Origin: Thermothelomyces thermophilus ATCC 42464
Taxonomy: Eukaryota > Ascomycota > Sordariomycetes > Sordariales > Chaetomiaceae
NCBI RefSeq assembly: GCF_000226095.1
Contig: NC_016477.1
Coordinates: 2,666,001 to 2,730,000 of the forward strand
DNA: 64,000 nt
Direction of reading: 5' to 3'
Shown: positions 12,494 to 23,217 of the stretch, one piece after another
Position numbering within the stretch: the first letter of the stretch is position 1
Layout: every line of letters starts with the position of its first letter
Notes under the pieces: generated by a model
What the model saw: only the letters and a program-made list of their open reading frames with translations
The model's database searches: none
Told to the model about the DNA's origin: nothing
Position numbers and translations under genes: made by a program

Positions 12494-12494
12494 G

Positions 12495-12912
12495 TGTAAC
12501 GAACCTAACTTAGACTTCTTCTAAAAGGGTTCAGACGAAGGTAGTTAAAGTAGGACAAGTATATAGGTTGTCTGAGGGATTTGGTGAAGCTAAAGAGTTT
12601 ATAACAACACTAGAGTTATCTCTTATAGTAGTCGGCGATGCTTAGTATAAGTATTATAATTGTAAGTTGCTATTATTAGTAAACTCTTAGAGTCTACCTA
12701 ACGAGTAACTATCTATATATATATATAATCTTAGTGATTACTCCTAATTATGGTGATTGTAAGTGATTGTATGGTGGTGATTACCCTAATTGCTGGTAAG
12801 TGTAGTGATTACTATGCTTCCTATGTTATAATTGGTCCTTTCGTTCCTTTGACTTAATTGGCCTGTTTGTGCCGGTGGCTTAGGCGGCATCTACATATAT
12901 ATTTCCGTAATA
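12495..12912 (-). repeat. LTR type B, 5' LTR of element L (418 bp)
   Basis: Same length and type as 4,965-5,382. Begins TGTAACGAACC, ends CCGTAATA (RIP form of CCGTGACA), followed by the target duplication GGAAG. Confidence 0.92.
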
Positions 12913-12917
12913 GGAAG

Positions 12918-13866
12918 ATATTATATATAAAGTAGGCGATTTTCGTAAAATGCGCGAGTTTAGCCTTATTAAGCTTATACTCCTCTATATTGTCTATATT
13001 AGCACGTTTAAGGTTATTCTAAAGAACTATACGTAACTTCTTAAGATCCTATATATATCTATTAGCAATTCGCCTATACGTTAGGGATAGAGGTTTAAGA
13101 TCTAGAGACTTATAAAAGCCTTAGCTCTATCTAGTAAAGCCTTTATTAAATCCTTTACTAACCTAATATAAGAAGTAAGATTACCATTATAGTTAGTATA
13201 AGTATCGTAAGAGCTATTAAATATATAGGCAATTAGTATATATATCCTTATACTTATAGGAACTATAGGTATAATAGTAGTAACAGGAGCTAGCACTAGA
13301 ATAATCACGATATTTACCAAAAGAACGTCTTACTAGAGCCGACCGTATATACATTCTATAAGGTACCTTATAAAGCTTACTAGCTATAATATTACTATAT
13401 TTAGTTAGCTCGAACGATCTTAATATAACTAGCAAAGCGCTAGAAAACTACAAAACCGGTATAAAATCAATCGAATAGAGACAATAGGAACACTTATAGT
13501 TTAAAAGCTTTAGCACGTATATACTTTCAAGGCATTATAAGAGCAGGAGTCGACCTACTAGTAGTTATAGTACTTACAATAGGCATACCTAATAAGTCAT
13601 CCGTTAATTTAAGTATAAGAGGCATTATCCTATTATTATTATTACAATTAAAACTAATAATACTATTACTATTATAGTTATAATAGTTATATTTAATCCA
13701 TAGCTTCAAAGGAATCGCTTTACTATACTCAACTCTTTTAGACTTCCAAATATAGAAGGTAGGCCCCTAAAGGAGCTATCAAGGTAAGAGCGACAAAGGA
13801 TATAACACTAAGAATAGTATCACTATAAAGCGTAGTTAAACGACTACCGTGTTCAACTAGGGGGTA
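12918..13866 (+). mobile_element. Left copia element: 3' region up to the LTR
   Basis: Continuation of the copia element of 3,640-4,964 after removal of element L. Its reverse complement aligns with 36,789-38,000 on the right side of the gene island. It has no sense ORF and ends in a purine tract (AACTAGGGGGTA) beside the 3' LTR. It holds A/T trinucleotide runs near 13,630-13,690 and an antisense ORF (13,000-13,440). Confidence 0.75.
12960..13440 (-). pseudogene. Antisense ORF of the left copia element (Cys/Tyr-rich, then helical)
   Basis: Minus-strand reading gives a segment starting near S-F-E-L-T-K and L-Y-K-V-P, then a Cys/Tyr-rich stretch (13,220-13,380). After a frame change comes a helical segment with K-A-L-L-D-R-A-K-A (near 13,110-13,150) and further partial homology to 12,970. 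The right copia copy (37,440-38,160) encodes the same order of segments in the corresponding frame, which suggests a real former protein opposite to pol. The C-terminal part lies at about 4,750-4,960, separated by the insertion of element L. No function is assigned. Confidence 0.45.
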
Positions 13867-14077
13867 TGTCGGAAGCTATAGAGCTTCCAAACGTATTAGC
13901 CACGCGTTTGCCACAGCTATATAAGGCTGTTTAACGCACTAGGCAGTCCCTTTGTCTATAAATACCACTCTTTTTGTCTCCTTTGTAGATAGTTCAACAA
14001 GGCACTCTTTTCCTTCGTATAGCCACCTACTGTAGACTGCTTTCAACGCTCCCGGAAGCTCATCACTACGTTCGGCA
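13867..14077 (+). repeat. 3' LTR of the left copia element (211 bp), edge of the gene island
   Basis: Starts TGTCGGAAGC after the purine tract and ends GTTCGGCA; the termini form TG...CA. The reverse complement aligns over its length with 36,576-36,788. It keeps a TATAAATA box at 13,957-13,964 and is less RIP-mutated than the interior. Normal-composition sequence begins directly after it. Confidence 0.82.
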
Positions 14078-15929
14078 GTGCGAGATTCAAATCTACGTTT
14101 GAATACCGCCCCAAGTCTGCGATACCCAAGTCTGCGAATGCCATAAGTGGACGAGGCACTGGGATTGTTAATCCACTCAAATACTCAGGGGTGACCAGAC
14201 CCGGAGAACAGAAGCCTACCTTAACCTAGCGATAGCCCGCTCGAGGTCGAGTCCAGCTCGGTCTGGCGGTGGAAATCTGTGAGGCGAAGAGAAGGAGGAG
14301 TGCAATACGTAATATTGTAATTACACTATCTTTCCATGTTGTATGTACGGAGCGGAATGATTCGGTTGTGATAAGCCGGGGAGGCGCTGGTCACAAAGGC
14401 TTGAGCAGTTGATGTTTTGACTTATTGATGCACATACGATAGAAGCTGCTGAGAGACACGGGAGGGGACAGGAATGTTTTCATTATATAAACGGCTCTTA
14501 TCCGTCGGTGGTGTCTCCGCGGTCCGGGGAGACGGGCGTTGCCAGAGACTTTTGCTGCTGCTCCGAAGATGCAAACAATTCTCGACTTCTCGAGCGGTGA
14601 TTGGAAAGGGGCGCGCGAGATCGGTGCGGCCGGCTTTGGCTGTCATTCGATTTATTCGATGTGTGCGGGCAATGTCTTGGTTGCAGCTGCCCTTGATTTG
14701 GCAACGCTCGAACTGCGTGTCTCAGGCTTGTCTCAAGAGAAGCCCAGTGGTTCGTCGCAAATGATGACGAGAAGACCAAACAAAAGGGAGTGCAACTACC
14801 AGTGTATGTACGCACTAGATGCGCAGCTCAATGTATTCCGTGACCCGTACCGGACACCACTAGAATCGGTCCGATGTGACCGAAGACCGTGCGGAACTAC
14901 GGAGGGATGATGCCGAGAAAGTGCCCGATTGCTGTGTCCACTTGCCGGCCCCGTAGGTGGGGGAGCTCGGCGCCATTTCTTCAATGGAAGTGCTAAGAAT
15001 AGCCCCCGGATCTGGCGGAGCATTTGGGGCCTCGGGGTGCTCGGTGGGGTTGACTGCACTGCAGGGCTGCAGAACGCGGGGTGATATTGCCATTATTGCT
15101 GCCATCTTTGGTTCTCTTATCTTATAATCCGTACACTCTTGCCCTGATCCTGGGGACATGTCTTCGAGCCCCGCACAGCGCCAAGGATAGTGTCAAGACA
15201 AGTGCTTATCAGCGCAGCAATTGCACGTAGCATCACCGCGCTTGATTCAATTAATTGTTTGCCTTGGTTGCTCCCTACTTCTTCTGAGAAGCAGCAGATA
15301 GCTACCCGTAGGTGGTGGTCTTAGCGTAGGCGGTCCAATGCCACGAACAGGCTTCTGCATGGGATGCACCCCAACCTGAAATTGTTGGGGGAAGTTCGCA
15401 TCCAAACCGAGGTTGCATGCTAAACGCCGAGCATCCGCGTCGCCAATTCCTCGTCTTAGTCAGACCATGGGACAAAGTACCAAGCCTTATGGCCGGACGA
15501 TTCATTTTGGCAACAAAACATTTCTTTGTGTTCGGTTTAGTGAGTTGAGAGCCTTCCGGGATGGCTTTGTTATGTAGTTAATCGATTGGACTCAGCAGGA
15601 GGCGTCAAACTCGCTGCGATTAAGTCGGACTTATTGTTCGGAGTTGTACGGTATAACCTTATTTTTAATACGAGCAGGATGATGTTAGGCCGTTGACTCC
15701 GGTTCGGGGTCCGGACAACCTGCAGCCTGACCTGCCGGGCTCTCTTTCCTTATCAGGAGAACCCCCACCATCTCTCCCCTGCTGCTTCTACTGTACATAC
15801 ACTACGTTCCCCGAATCCCGACTCGTGGTCCCCGATCTAGAATTATCCTCTGTGTTACCTTCTTTCGTCCTCGGTAGTTTGGTCATCTCCCGAACCCCCG
15901 TCAGTGGTTTTTTTTCTTTCTTTCCTACC
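14078..15929. other. Intergenic, no supported gene
   Basis: Normal base composition. Several 60-120 codon ORFs overlap on both strands (for example 14,474-14,910) but none shows a recognisable domain or plausible splicing. I see no repeat copy. A small lineage-specific gene cannot be excluded. Confidence 0.5.
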
Positions 15930-16568
15930 ATGATGGCGACAATATCGACGAGAACAACAACAGCAACAACAACAACAACGACAACCGAAGCCAAAACCAC
16001 ATTCACAATGACTTCGTATATGCCGGCCGTCACAGCCGACGCGACACCACAGCCCGCTAAATCGACCCTCCTCCCACCGACCTCCATCCCGCCGCCGTCC
16101 GAATTCCTCGCCCACCTCCCCCAGGAAGCCGTCTCCTCCCCGACCGCCCTGCGCTTCCCCGCCGCCTGGCGCTGTGGCACCTGCGCCAACCTGCACAGCG
16201 TCTTGGCCCTCCTGGCAGGGCCCACGACGACAACGGCGGCGGCGGGGGCGGGTCACTCGGGACGCCGTCGAGGGGAAGAAGAAGACGAAGACGACGACGA
16301 CGATGATGAAGGAAAGGAGGGCTCCCATCACCGCCACCGTAATGACCACCACCACCACCACCACAACAGGCAGCTCTGCCCCTGCGGCCGCCCCGCGCTG
16401 CAGGCCGTCTACGACCAGTTCGGCGAGCTCTACCTCTTCTGGCGCGACGACCCGGCCGTGTCGGACCTGAGCGTGCCGCGGATGGCGGAGGAAGCCCGGT
16501 GGCGGGTGCGGACGGCCGGGGCGGACGGGTGGTTCGGCGGCTGGTCGGCTTCGGGCCGGCTGCTCTGA
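15930..16568 (+). CDS. Hypothetical protein with two Cys pairs and Asp/His-rich linker
   Basis: The ORF is open from upstream, but the first ATG in good context (CTACCATGA) is at 15,930, giving 212 residues; a second ATG at 16,008 would give 186. Residues 1-30 are Thr-rich and encoded by a CAA/ACA run. Residues 79-95 contain W-R-C-G-T-C (C82, C85). A low-complexity linker follows (Gly/Ala, acidic run 117-127, His-rich 133-146). Then come C150-P-C152-G and a well-formed C-terminal segment rich in aromatics (F-G-E-L-Y-L-F-W, 164-171). The C-x2-C and C-x-C pairs could bind a metal. No function is recognised. GC-rich third positions and the conserved-looking ends favour a real gene; the start is uncertain. 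Confidence 0.55.
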   Translation: MMATISTRTTTATTTTTTTEAKTTFTMTSYMPAVTADATPQPAKSTLLPPTSIPPPSEFLAHLPQEAVSSPTALRFPAAWRCGTCANLHSVLALLAGPTTTTAAAGAGHSGRRRGEEEDEDDDDDDEGKEGSHHRHRNDHHHHHHNRQLCPCGRPALQAVYDQFGELYLFWRDDPAVSDLSVPRMAEEARWRVRTAGADGWFGGWSASGRLL

Positions 16569-18138
16569 TGGAGAAGTCTTGAAAATGTGCGGAGGCTGGG
16601 GGCGTGGCATCTCGTAAGGTTTTTTTTCTTTCTGTTTAATTATCGGATCCCCCCCCCCTTTCTTTTCTTTTTTTATGTTCGCTCTGTCTGATGATCACTC
16701 CGATGATTTCTTTTTCTTTTTTGTTCAAGTGATGACGAGGGTCGACAGGCGGTGAAGTGCAGTGCGGGCTGACGGGCAGTGTAGAGTCGTTGAATGATAA
16801 TACCGCAAGTTGATGGGCCCGTGGGCTCAATCGAGTTTGTAACGAGTGTGCCATGAGGGCGCGGGTATGAACGTGGCCGCTTGCTTCGTGGCGTTTTTTT
16901 GGGCTCAAGGGGGGTGGCCGGCGTACGGTTGGGATAGGGCTGTGATTCGATACCCGGCGCTCATCAATGCTTAATTATTTGATTTTTCCTGGTTAGCTTG
17001 GCTATGTTTGGGCGCAGCTGACTGTACCTGATCATCTCTTGATTTGATTCTTTCAAGATAACCTGAGCCTGATCTTCATAAATGGCGCCGGGAAGCTCTG
17101 TAGCACGGGCGTGTGTGCGAAGTCCACATGTTCTTGTCAAATGATCTACCCGGTAATCTAGCTGAATCTCAACCTCTCATAATAATTTCGATACCTGTAC
17201 GGGTTACAAATTACGAAATACGGTACCCTATTCCGTACCCATGTGTGTATGTATGTACATACTGGACGGTCCATACATCAGTTAAGCCAGCGGCGACTCG
17301 TTCAGCATTGAGAAGTGAGGCTTTCATATCGTACGCTGCATGAACAGAGGTTACCTAAAGATGGAAGTTATTCTTGTGTATCCAAGCTATAGATACCTAG
17401 GTATATATGATTGAGAATATCTGTTGCCGCTGATCAGCCAGATGACTACCCGGTTGGGAATAAGGTTGTGTATGTACAGTACGCTTACCTGGTACGGATT
17501 ACAATGGACCGTGAGCGGGCGATCACCTCAGGGTTCTTCGCATGGGATCATCTGATTCGCCGATATTCCTTGTCTGGAACTTCAGATACTCCATGATACT
17601 TCATAAAATGATGAGATTCAGAAGCCTAGACACTGGATCTGCCTCGTTTTTCTTTGGCTCGAGCCATCCTGTTGGGTATAATGCCGCGCCTTCTCCACCT
17701 CCCGTTCATGAGTAATGTCCCCATGTTCGCCATCTTCCGTCCATGAGTAGTGCCATAACTGCAACACCACCAGGGACCACACGGTGGAATCGAGTCTGAT
17801 GTCGCCGTGTCCACCGTGTTCTTTCCTCCCTCCCCTATGATGATCCGTCTAATGAATGCTACCCGTGAGAGTCTCGCCCATCTCTCAAAGCATTTAAAGC
17901 AAATGCAACAAGCGAATGTGCCACATCGTGTCGTCATGGATCCAAAAACAAGAAAAGATCCAGAACCTGTCCGGCTTCGAGTGATGCCCCCCAAAACGCC
18001 CACAACGCCCGCGCCATGCAAGCAAGGAGAAAAAGAACAAAACGAAGGAATAGAACGCGAAAAACGACAAAGAAAACAGAAAAAAGAAAAAAAGGCGCGG
18101 CCTTCTCCCTAAGCCACGACACGACACGACAAGGCCCT
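16569..18138. other. Intergenic, no supported gene
   Basis: Pyrimidine-rich tracts follow the hypothetical gene (16,620-16,730), and an A-rich purine stretch (18,010-18,100) lies downstream of the esterase stop. ORFs here are short, overlap on both strands and have no recognisable content. Confidence 0.5.
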
Positions 18139-19162
18139 TTACGCCGCTCCGTCGTCGGGCACGCCCGGGACCGGCTCTGGGGCTTGCAACCAGCCCCGGT
18201 CGCTGGCGACGCGCAGGCTGGCGTACCATATGTTAGCCATCTTGCGGTAGCCCTCGTCGGTGGGGTGGGTGCCGTCGGCGAGGTCGGCGAGGCGCGGGCC
18301 GCGGCGGCCGTGCATCTCGGCGAGGACGATCTTCTTCTTCTCCTCGTCCCTCAGGCGGGCGACGAGGGCGCGCAGCTGCTTGTTGATGGCGACCACGTTG
18401 CGCTCCGTCGCCTCGTCCTGGTTGACGAGCAGGGTGCTCAGCACGACGACGGCGCGCGGCGAGACGGCCCAGAGGTCCCGGAGCATGGCCTCCATGCGCT
18501 CGCCCGCGGTGGCGACCTGGAAGTTCTGCGCGGCGTCGTTGGTGCCCGCGTTGACGAGCACCACGTTGGGCTTGTACTTGGGCGCCGACTCGGCCGCCAT
18601 GGCCTTGTCGTGGACCTGCTCGATGCGGTAGCCTGACCAGCCCTCGACGTCGTTGTCGACCATGGTGCCGGCCTTCCGGGATCCGACCATGTTGACCTTG
18701 TTCGGGCCGGACGAGACGCGGGCGGTGCTCTTGCCGCGCACGCTCTTGAACATTTCGTCCCTGCGCGCCGCCCCCTGCCCGGCGCCGCCGCCGCCGCCGC
18801 CGTAGCTGTCCGCGGGCGGGTTGACGATCATGTCCCGGAGCGCGGCCCGGTACCCGTTGCCGTCGCTCGACTTGAGGCCGAACGTGATGGACGCGCCCAG
18901 TGGCATGATGCGCAGGGGCACGCCGTTGCCCAGCGGGGCGGACGCACGCGCCGCGATGCCGGTGGTGTCAATGGGAACGCCTTGGACGGCGAGAGGCGAG
19001 GCCAGCGCTGGGAGGGGAATTGTTAGTCAAAGGTCGTTTAATAAACAGGAACCACCCCCCCCCCCTTTTTCTCCCCCTCGGGCTCAACCTCGTGGAGCCA
19101 AGTGAGACTCGAGGGTGAAGTGACATACCCATGATCAAGGTGTTGAGTGTTAGGCCGAACAT
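18139..19162 (-). CDS. Secreted SGNH/GDSL-type esterase, CE3-like (300 aa, 2 exons)
   Basis: Exon 1 is 19,129-19,162 and exon 2 is 18,139-19,007. The 121-nt intron has donor GTATGT, branch CTAAC and acceptor CCCAG, and the junction restores an Ala codon. Residues 1-21 form a signal peptide, so the enzyme is probably secreted. The SGNH blocks are in order: G49-A-S51 (nucleophile Ser51, Ala where GDSL enzymes have Asp), the block II glycine near 134 in V-E-G-W-S-G-Y, G166-T-N168-D, and D256-G-T-H259 as catalytic Asp and His. The layout I-M-P-L-G...D-N-D-V-E-G resembles fungal carbohydrate esterase family 3, so acetyl-ester hydrolysis of plant polysaccharide is a reasonable inference. A Gly/Ser/Lys-rich insertion of about 35 residues lies between blocks I and II. 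The family is clear; the substrate is not. Confidence 0.88.
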
Positions 19163-21633
19163 GGCGGTGGCAGTGGGTTGTGTTGTCGAGATTAAATGTT
19201 TCAGTTGGTGAAGAGAAGAAAGAAGAGAAGCATACGGGAGATGGAATAAGAGAATATTAAAGAAGGTTGAGGAGTGAGTAAGATGTTTAACAGGACCTAG
19301 GACCGATAGCGCCCAGCGCCCTCAAGTTTACGAGCCAAGGCGGCCCCGGGGAGGTATGATAATTATGCTGCAGATGCTGCAGAGCCGTCGAGGCCCTCGA
19401 CTCGTGTGTGTTGCGGTCAGTCCCGTCGGGTCGGATGAGGTGGGGAGGGCTGGCCACGGCAGGGAGGTGACCGGGCGACCTAATCACGGCCAATATTGCT
19501 GCCACCGTTCTACGGTAGCATGACCCTGCCTGGTTGGGCAGCACGGTCGTGCAGAGAAAAGAGGGTGGTGCGGAAGGGAAGCAAGCAGAAGTAGACGCAC
19601 GACCGAGACACGGCCGAGTTCAAGGGCGGTGATGGGCTTCAAGTAGTGTAAGTGCTCGCCGAGACCTCCCATGTGAGGGTTACCCGTGACGGCCAAAGGG
19701 GCGGGGGAAGGGGGGGTTTTCCTGTGGCCGGGAGTGGTTGATGGTTCAGGGAAGTCTGGGGATGGGATGGTGGCAGGGCTACATAGCCTTGAAGGTATCC
19801 CTGACGACCGTCAAGGCAAGGCCGGTACGAGTGTAAAGCCAAGACCGAGGGCCCCCATTCGAACGCCCGAGTTGAGAAAAATGGGCAATTAGAGGCGGCC
19901 CTGGCCTGACAAGCATTACGGAGTACTGATCACAGTTGTTGTACTGCGTAGGTCCCAAACAGGAGGAAGTGAGCGACCGGGGGCGACCCGGGGGCGCATG
20001 TAGTGTACTGTGTAATTCAGCGTAATTCAGTATGTATCGTACCAGGGGGGTTCTGCTGGGGGTGGGGTTGCTCCGAGGTCGCCTGCCTCATCCGGACGAA
20101 GCATTGCTCGCCATGATCCCATCCGCCCAGTAAGAGCGCGCTCGCCCGACCGTCGGGAGCACGACAGAGTGCATTCTTGCTCCCCGAGATGTTGCCGAAC
20201 TCGATGCAACTGTTTTTTCCCTCTCTGCGCGGTGATGTGCGGATGATTCCAGTGCATGATCATATTGCATCTCGTGATGTCAGAAGTGTGGCCCAGACCC
20301 GTGCTCGACCTGCCCTGTTCGAAGTCAGGTCCGGAGTGTGGGTCCAGGCCAAGCTAAGCGGCTGCAACCGGCCTCGGGCCCACTGCAAGCTGAAGCCAGG
20401 CACGCGCTGGCGCGCCAATAAACGCCGACCAGCCTTCGAAACTTTCACCATTGTCTCAGTCCTTACCCAGTAGCATTTACAGGGGCTGGGGGCCTGGACC
20501 TCGGAAAAAAAAAATATCCTTGCACATCGAGGCTGTCTCTTCTGCTGCATGGATTCCGCACATCGGACCAGAGCAGTGGAGTGTGCTGGCGTTTCTCCGG
20601 TTGGCTCAGACGGCTGACTTGCCAAAAGCTTCTCTCTTCATCCCTTGCTCCAATGCCACGTTTTTGTGCGACGGGGGACAGGCGAAGCACGTAATGAACC
20701 ATGGTAGCTGCTTCATTTGGAGGCGATGCTACACGGAAATCCTGTAACATACATACAGACAGACTCAATACAGCACATACATAGTACATACATACCCGCA
20801 TACAATACCGCAGTACATACTCTGAGCGCCCTTGCCTCAGGTTTGTTTGCTTAAGTTTTCTTCAGCTATATAGCCCGCTTGTTCGATGATGAAACCGCAC
20901 GGTACTCTCTCGAACTGCTCTTCGGAACGGAGAGAACAAGACAAATATTTTCCTTTTCCGAGGCTCGACTAAGGGCTAGAATTGTTGGCCATCGGTTGAC
21001 CAGGCAGGGCGGAAGTTGGACACAAGGGCAGGATTTGGAGGCGGGGATGTGAAACAAAGGTCCCAGCGAGACGACCGGGGCGTGCCAAGCCATCGGCCAC
21101 CCACCGAGATTCCGGATCGATCTCGGATGACAGGCGGCAAGAACATCCAACCCTCTTCTTATTCTCACGGGATCTGCCCACATGTTTGTTATAGCGATTA
21201 TGGGCCAGAAGCGTGAGACCGGTCATTCCCAAGAATTCGTGGACCATTTTACAAGCGTCTACGAGGCATCAAAAAAGCACAAAAAAGCAAAGCATTGAAA
21301 GAGACAGGGAAGAAGAAATAACGGAAGAAAGGGGAGTGGAAAAAAAGAACAGAAATGGAAAGAGCCAAGATCGGATCAGGGGGTTGGGGGAAGAACAGAG
21401 ACATTGGACGATGACTGAGCTCCTTTTTCTCCCCCCAGCCATTGTGAAGTCCTTGGGCCTTTTTTTCCTGTTTGCCGGCAATTGATCCCTCTTCCTCCCA
21501 CCCTCTCCTCGGTTCGGGGCCGCTTGTGACGTCACGACAAAAAGATGGAAAGTCTGGCCGATGTTTGGACGACCATGCTCATGATGGCATGGAACAGTGT
21601 TTTTAGGTGTGGAACAGGAAAAAATGAAGGTGA
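19163..21633. other. Intergenic, no supported gene
   Basis: About 2.5 kb without a convincing coding region. It contains a TACATAC-type microsatellite-like stretch at 20,747-20,820 and short purine or pyrimidine tracts. Its ORFs lack homology that I recognise. Confidence 0.5.
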
Positions 21634-21724
21634 CTCGGATGCCGGGAATCGAACCCGGAGCTGTTGAGGGGGTTCATTGCTGAGCAATGAGAGTCAACGA
21701 TGTTAGCCATTACACCACACCCGA
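21634..21724 (-). tRNA. tRNA-Glu(CTC) with a 19-nt intron
   Basis: On the minus strand the acceptor stem TCGGGTG pairs with CATCCGA (one G-T pair), with G as discriminator. The D arm has the tRNA-Glu form GTGTAATGGCTAACAT. The anticodon stem is GTTGA/TCAAC with loop C-T-CTC-A, then a 19-base intron after position 37. The T arm is CCGGG-TTCGATT-CCCGG. The mature length is 72 nt. Box A and B sequences are intact. Confidence 0.93.
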
Positions 21725-22434
21725 TGATGGCGTCTAATTGGTTGGGGGTGAGCAGGACAAAAGAGCTTTATTAATGGAGATCAAGTCAACTGCTCGCCAA
21801 ACCACAGCTGCTTGTCGGCGCCACTTGTTTCCTCGAGTTCTTTCGCTCGTTGATGTCGACAACTTACTTTGCATATCCGCCCCATAGCTTCGTACATCGA
21901 GCAAGGAGCACGGAAATCTGTCCATCATGTTCATTTGAACCGAGGCAGTGTTATCTGTAACGATCGATACGAGTTGTCCATTTTCGCTGCAGGCGTCCCG
22001 TCATTTTGTAACGGTCGTGAAACGAGACGGGGGAAGGGGCTGTGTGTATTGAGACTGCACATTTCCGTTTCCGCAGACAGGCGATTGGGTTTCCATCCAC
22101 GATGGTGACCCTGGTGCACCTCACGAGCAATTGAGGCAGTTTTACACGAACTCGAGACTCGTATCGACCGCCGACGCTAATAAACCAAATTAGATACTCC
22201 CGAAGCTCGCCAACACGAGGGTGACACTCCTAAAACAAACCAATCCAGTCTAGCCAGTTCTATATCTAGATCGGTAATATAGACTTGACTCCAAAAGAGT
22301 AAGAGAAGGGTATCTCGGGGAGCTAGAAGAAACAGGAAGGAGACAAGAGACAGTGAAGGAAAAAAAAGGAAACAAAAAAAAAAAGGCAGAGACAAATGGA
22401 ATGACCGTCAGGAGCACAGCGCCCCCCGCCTCCT
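21725..22434. other. Intergenic, between tRNA and flippase 3' end
   Basis: No gene seen. A purine-rich stretch at 22,300-22,390 precedes the flippase stop and probably belongs to its 3' region. Confidence 0.5.
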
Positions 22435-23178
22435 TTAGACGGGCTCACTGCCGTCTCCTCTCCACGCGCTCTCCGGCCCTTCATTCTCCTCGGCGAATCC
22501 CAACCTGCTCATCCTGCGTAGCGTTTCCCTGATTGCCGGATCCTGCTCCATGACCTGCCACAGTTCCACGTCCCACTCCTCCAAGCTTGCGCGAGTGCCT
22601 TCCTCCGTCCATGCGGCGGCGCCTCTACTGAACGCCGCCTTCCACGTAGACCACCTCAGCCACTTCCAGCCAAACTTCCAGAGCCCCGCGACGATCAGGT
22701 TGCGCTTGACCGACTTGTATGCGAGCTCGATGCAGGCCAGGACGCCGAGGGCGCCAAACAGCGCGGCCCACCAGGCCGGATCCGGCCCAAAGGACGAGAA
22801 GAAGCCGTCCTTGACCGCGTACGGCCACACCCCGGGGGCATACACGCCGGCAAGGAATACCTGCCATATCCACCAGCCGCCGACGGTGATGAAGAAGGAC
22901 CCGATGACGATGCCCGTCTTGTAGTGCGTGTCCAGAATCCTGCAAACAAACAACCCGGTCAACCTGCGTTCCCCTCCCGGTCTCTCTATCCACCAAGCCC
23001 CTGACAAGAAGGGATGTGTGGATGGGTAGTTGTAGATAGGTAGGTGGGTAGGAAGGTAGGTAGGTGGGTAGGAAGGTAGGTGGGTAGGAAGGTAGGTAGG
23101 TGGGTAGGAAGGTAGGTAGGTGGGTAGGAAGGTAGGTAGGTGAGTAGGAAGGTAGGTAGGTGGGTAGGAAAGTAGGTA

Positions 23179-23217
<39 letters not shown>

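Larger units (their letters stand above)
4965..12912 (-). mobile_element. Element L: complete Ty3/gypsy chromovirus, type B, minus strand
   Basis: Two 418-bp LTRs (4,965-5,382 and 12,495-12,912) bound this 7.95-kb element, flanked by a 5-bp target duplication AGAAG/GGAAG (4,960-4,964 and 12,913-12,917; they differ by one RIP-type change). From right to left it holds a primer site, gag, protease, RT/RNase H, integrase, chromodomain and a type B 3' cassette with an antisense gene. A solo type A LTR sits in gag at 10,140-10,593. All frames carry stops. It inserted into the copia element 3,640-4,964 / 12,918-14,077. Confidence 0.92.

Noticed and set aside
14422-15505. Overlapping ORFs of 60-123 codons on both strands at the left edge of the gene island
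   Set aside because: They overlap each other in several frames and show no recognisable domain, signal peptide or splice pattern.
15788-16610. Minus-strand ORFs of 145 and 251 codons with Val and Cys runs
   Set aside because: They are the antisense of the Thr, His and Asp codon runs of the plus-strand gene 15,930-16,568.
16636-21535. Many ORFs of 60-120 codons in the long intergenic regions
   Set aside because: No domain, no consistent strand, and low-complexity composition; treated as chance ORFs in GC-rich DNA.
23036-23180. Regular repeat that could suggest a CRISPR-like array
   Set aside because: The units are contiguous with no unique spacers and lie in a fungal intron; it is a minisatellite.
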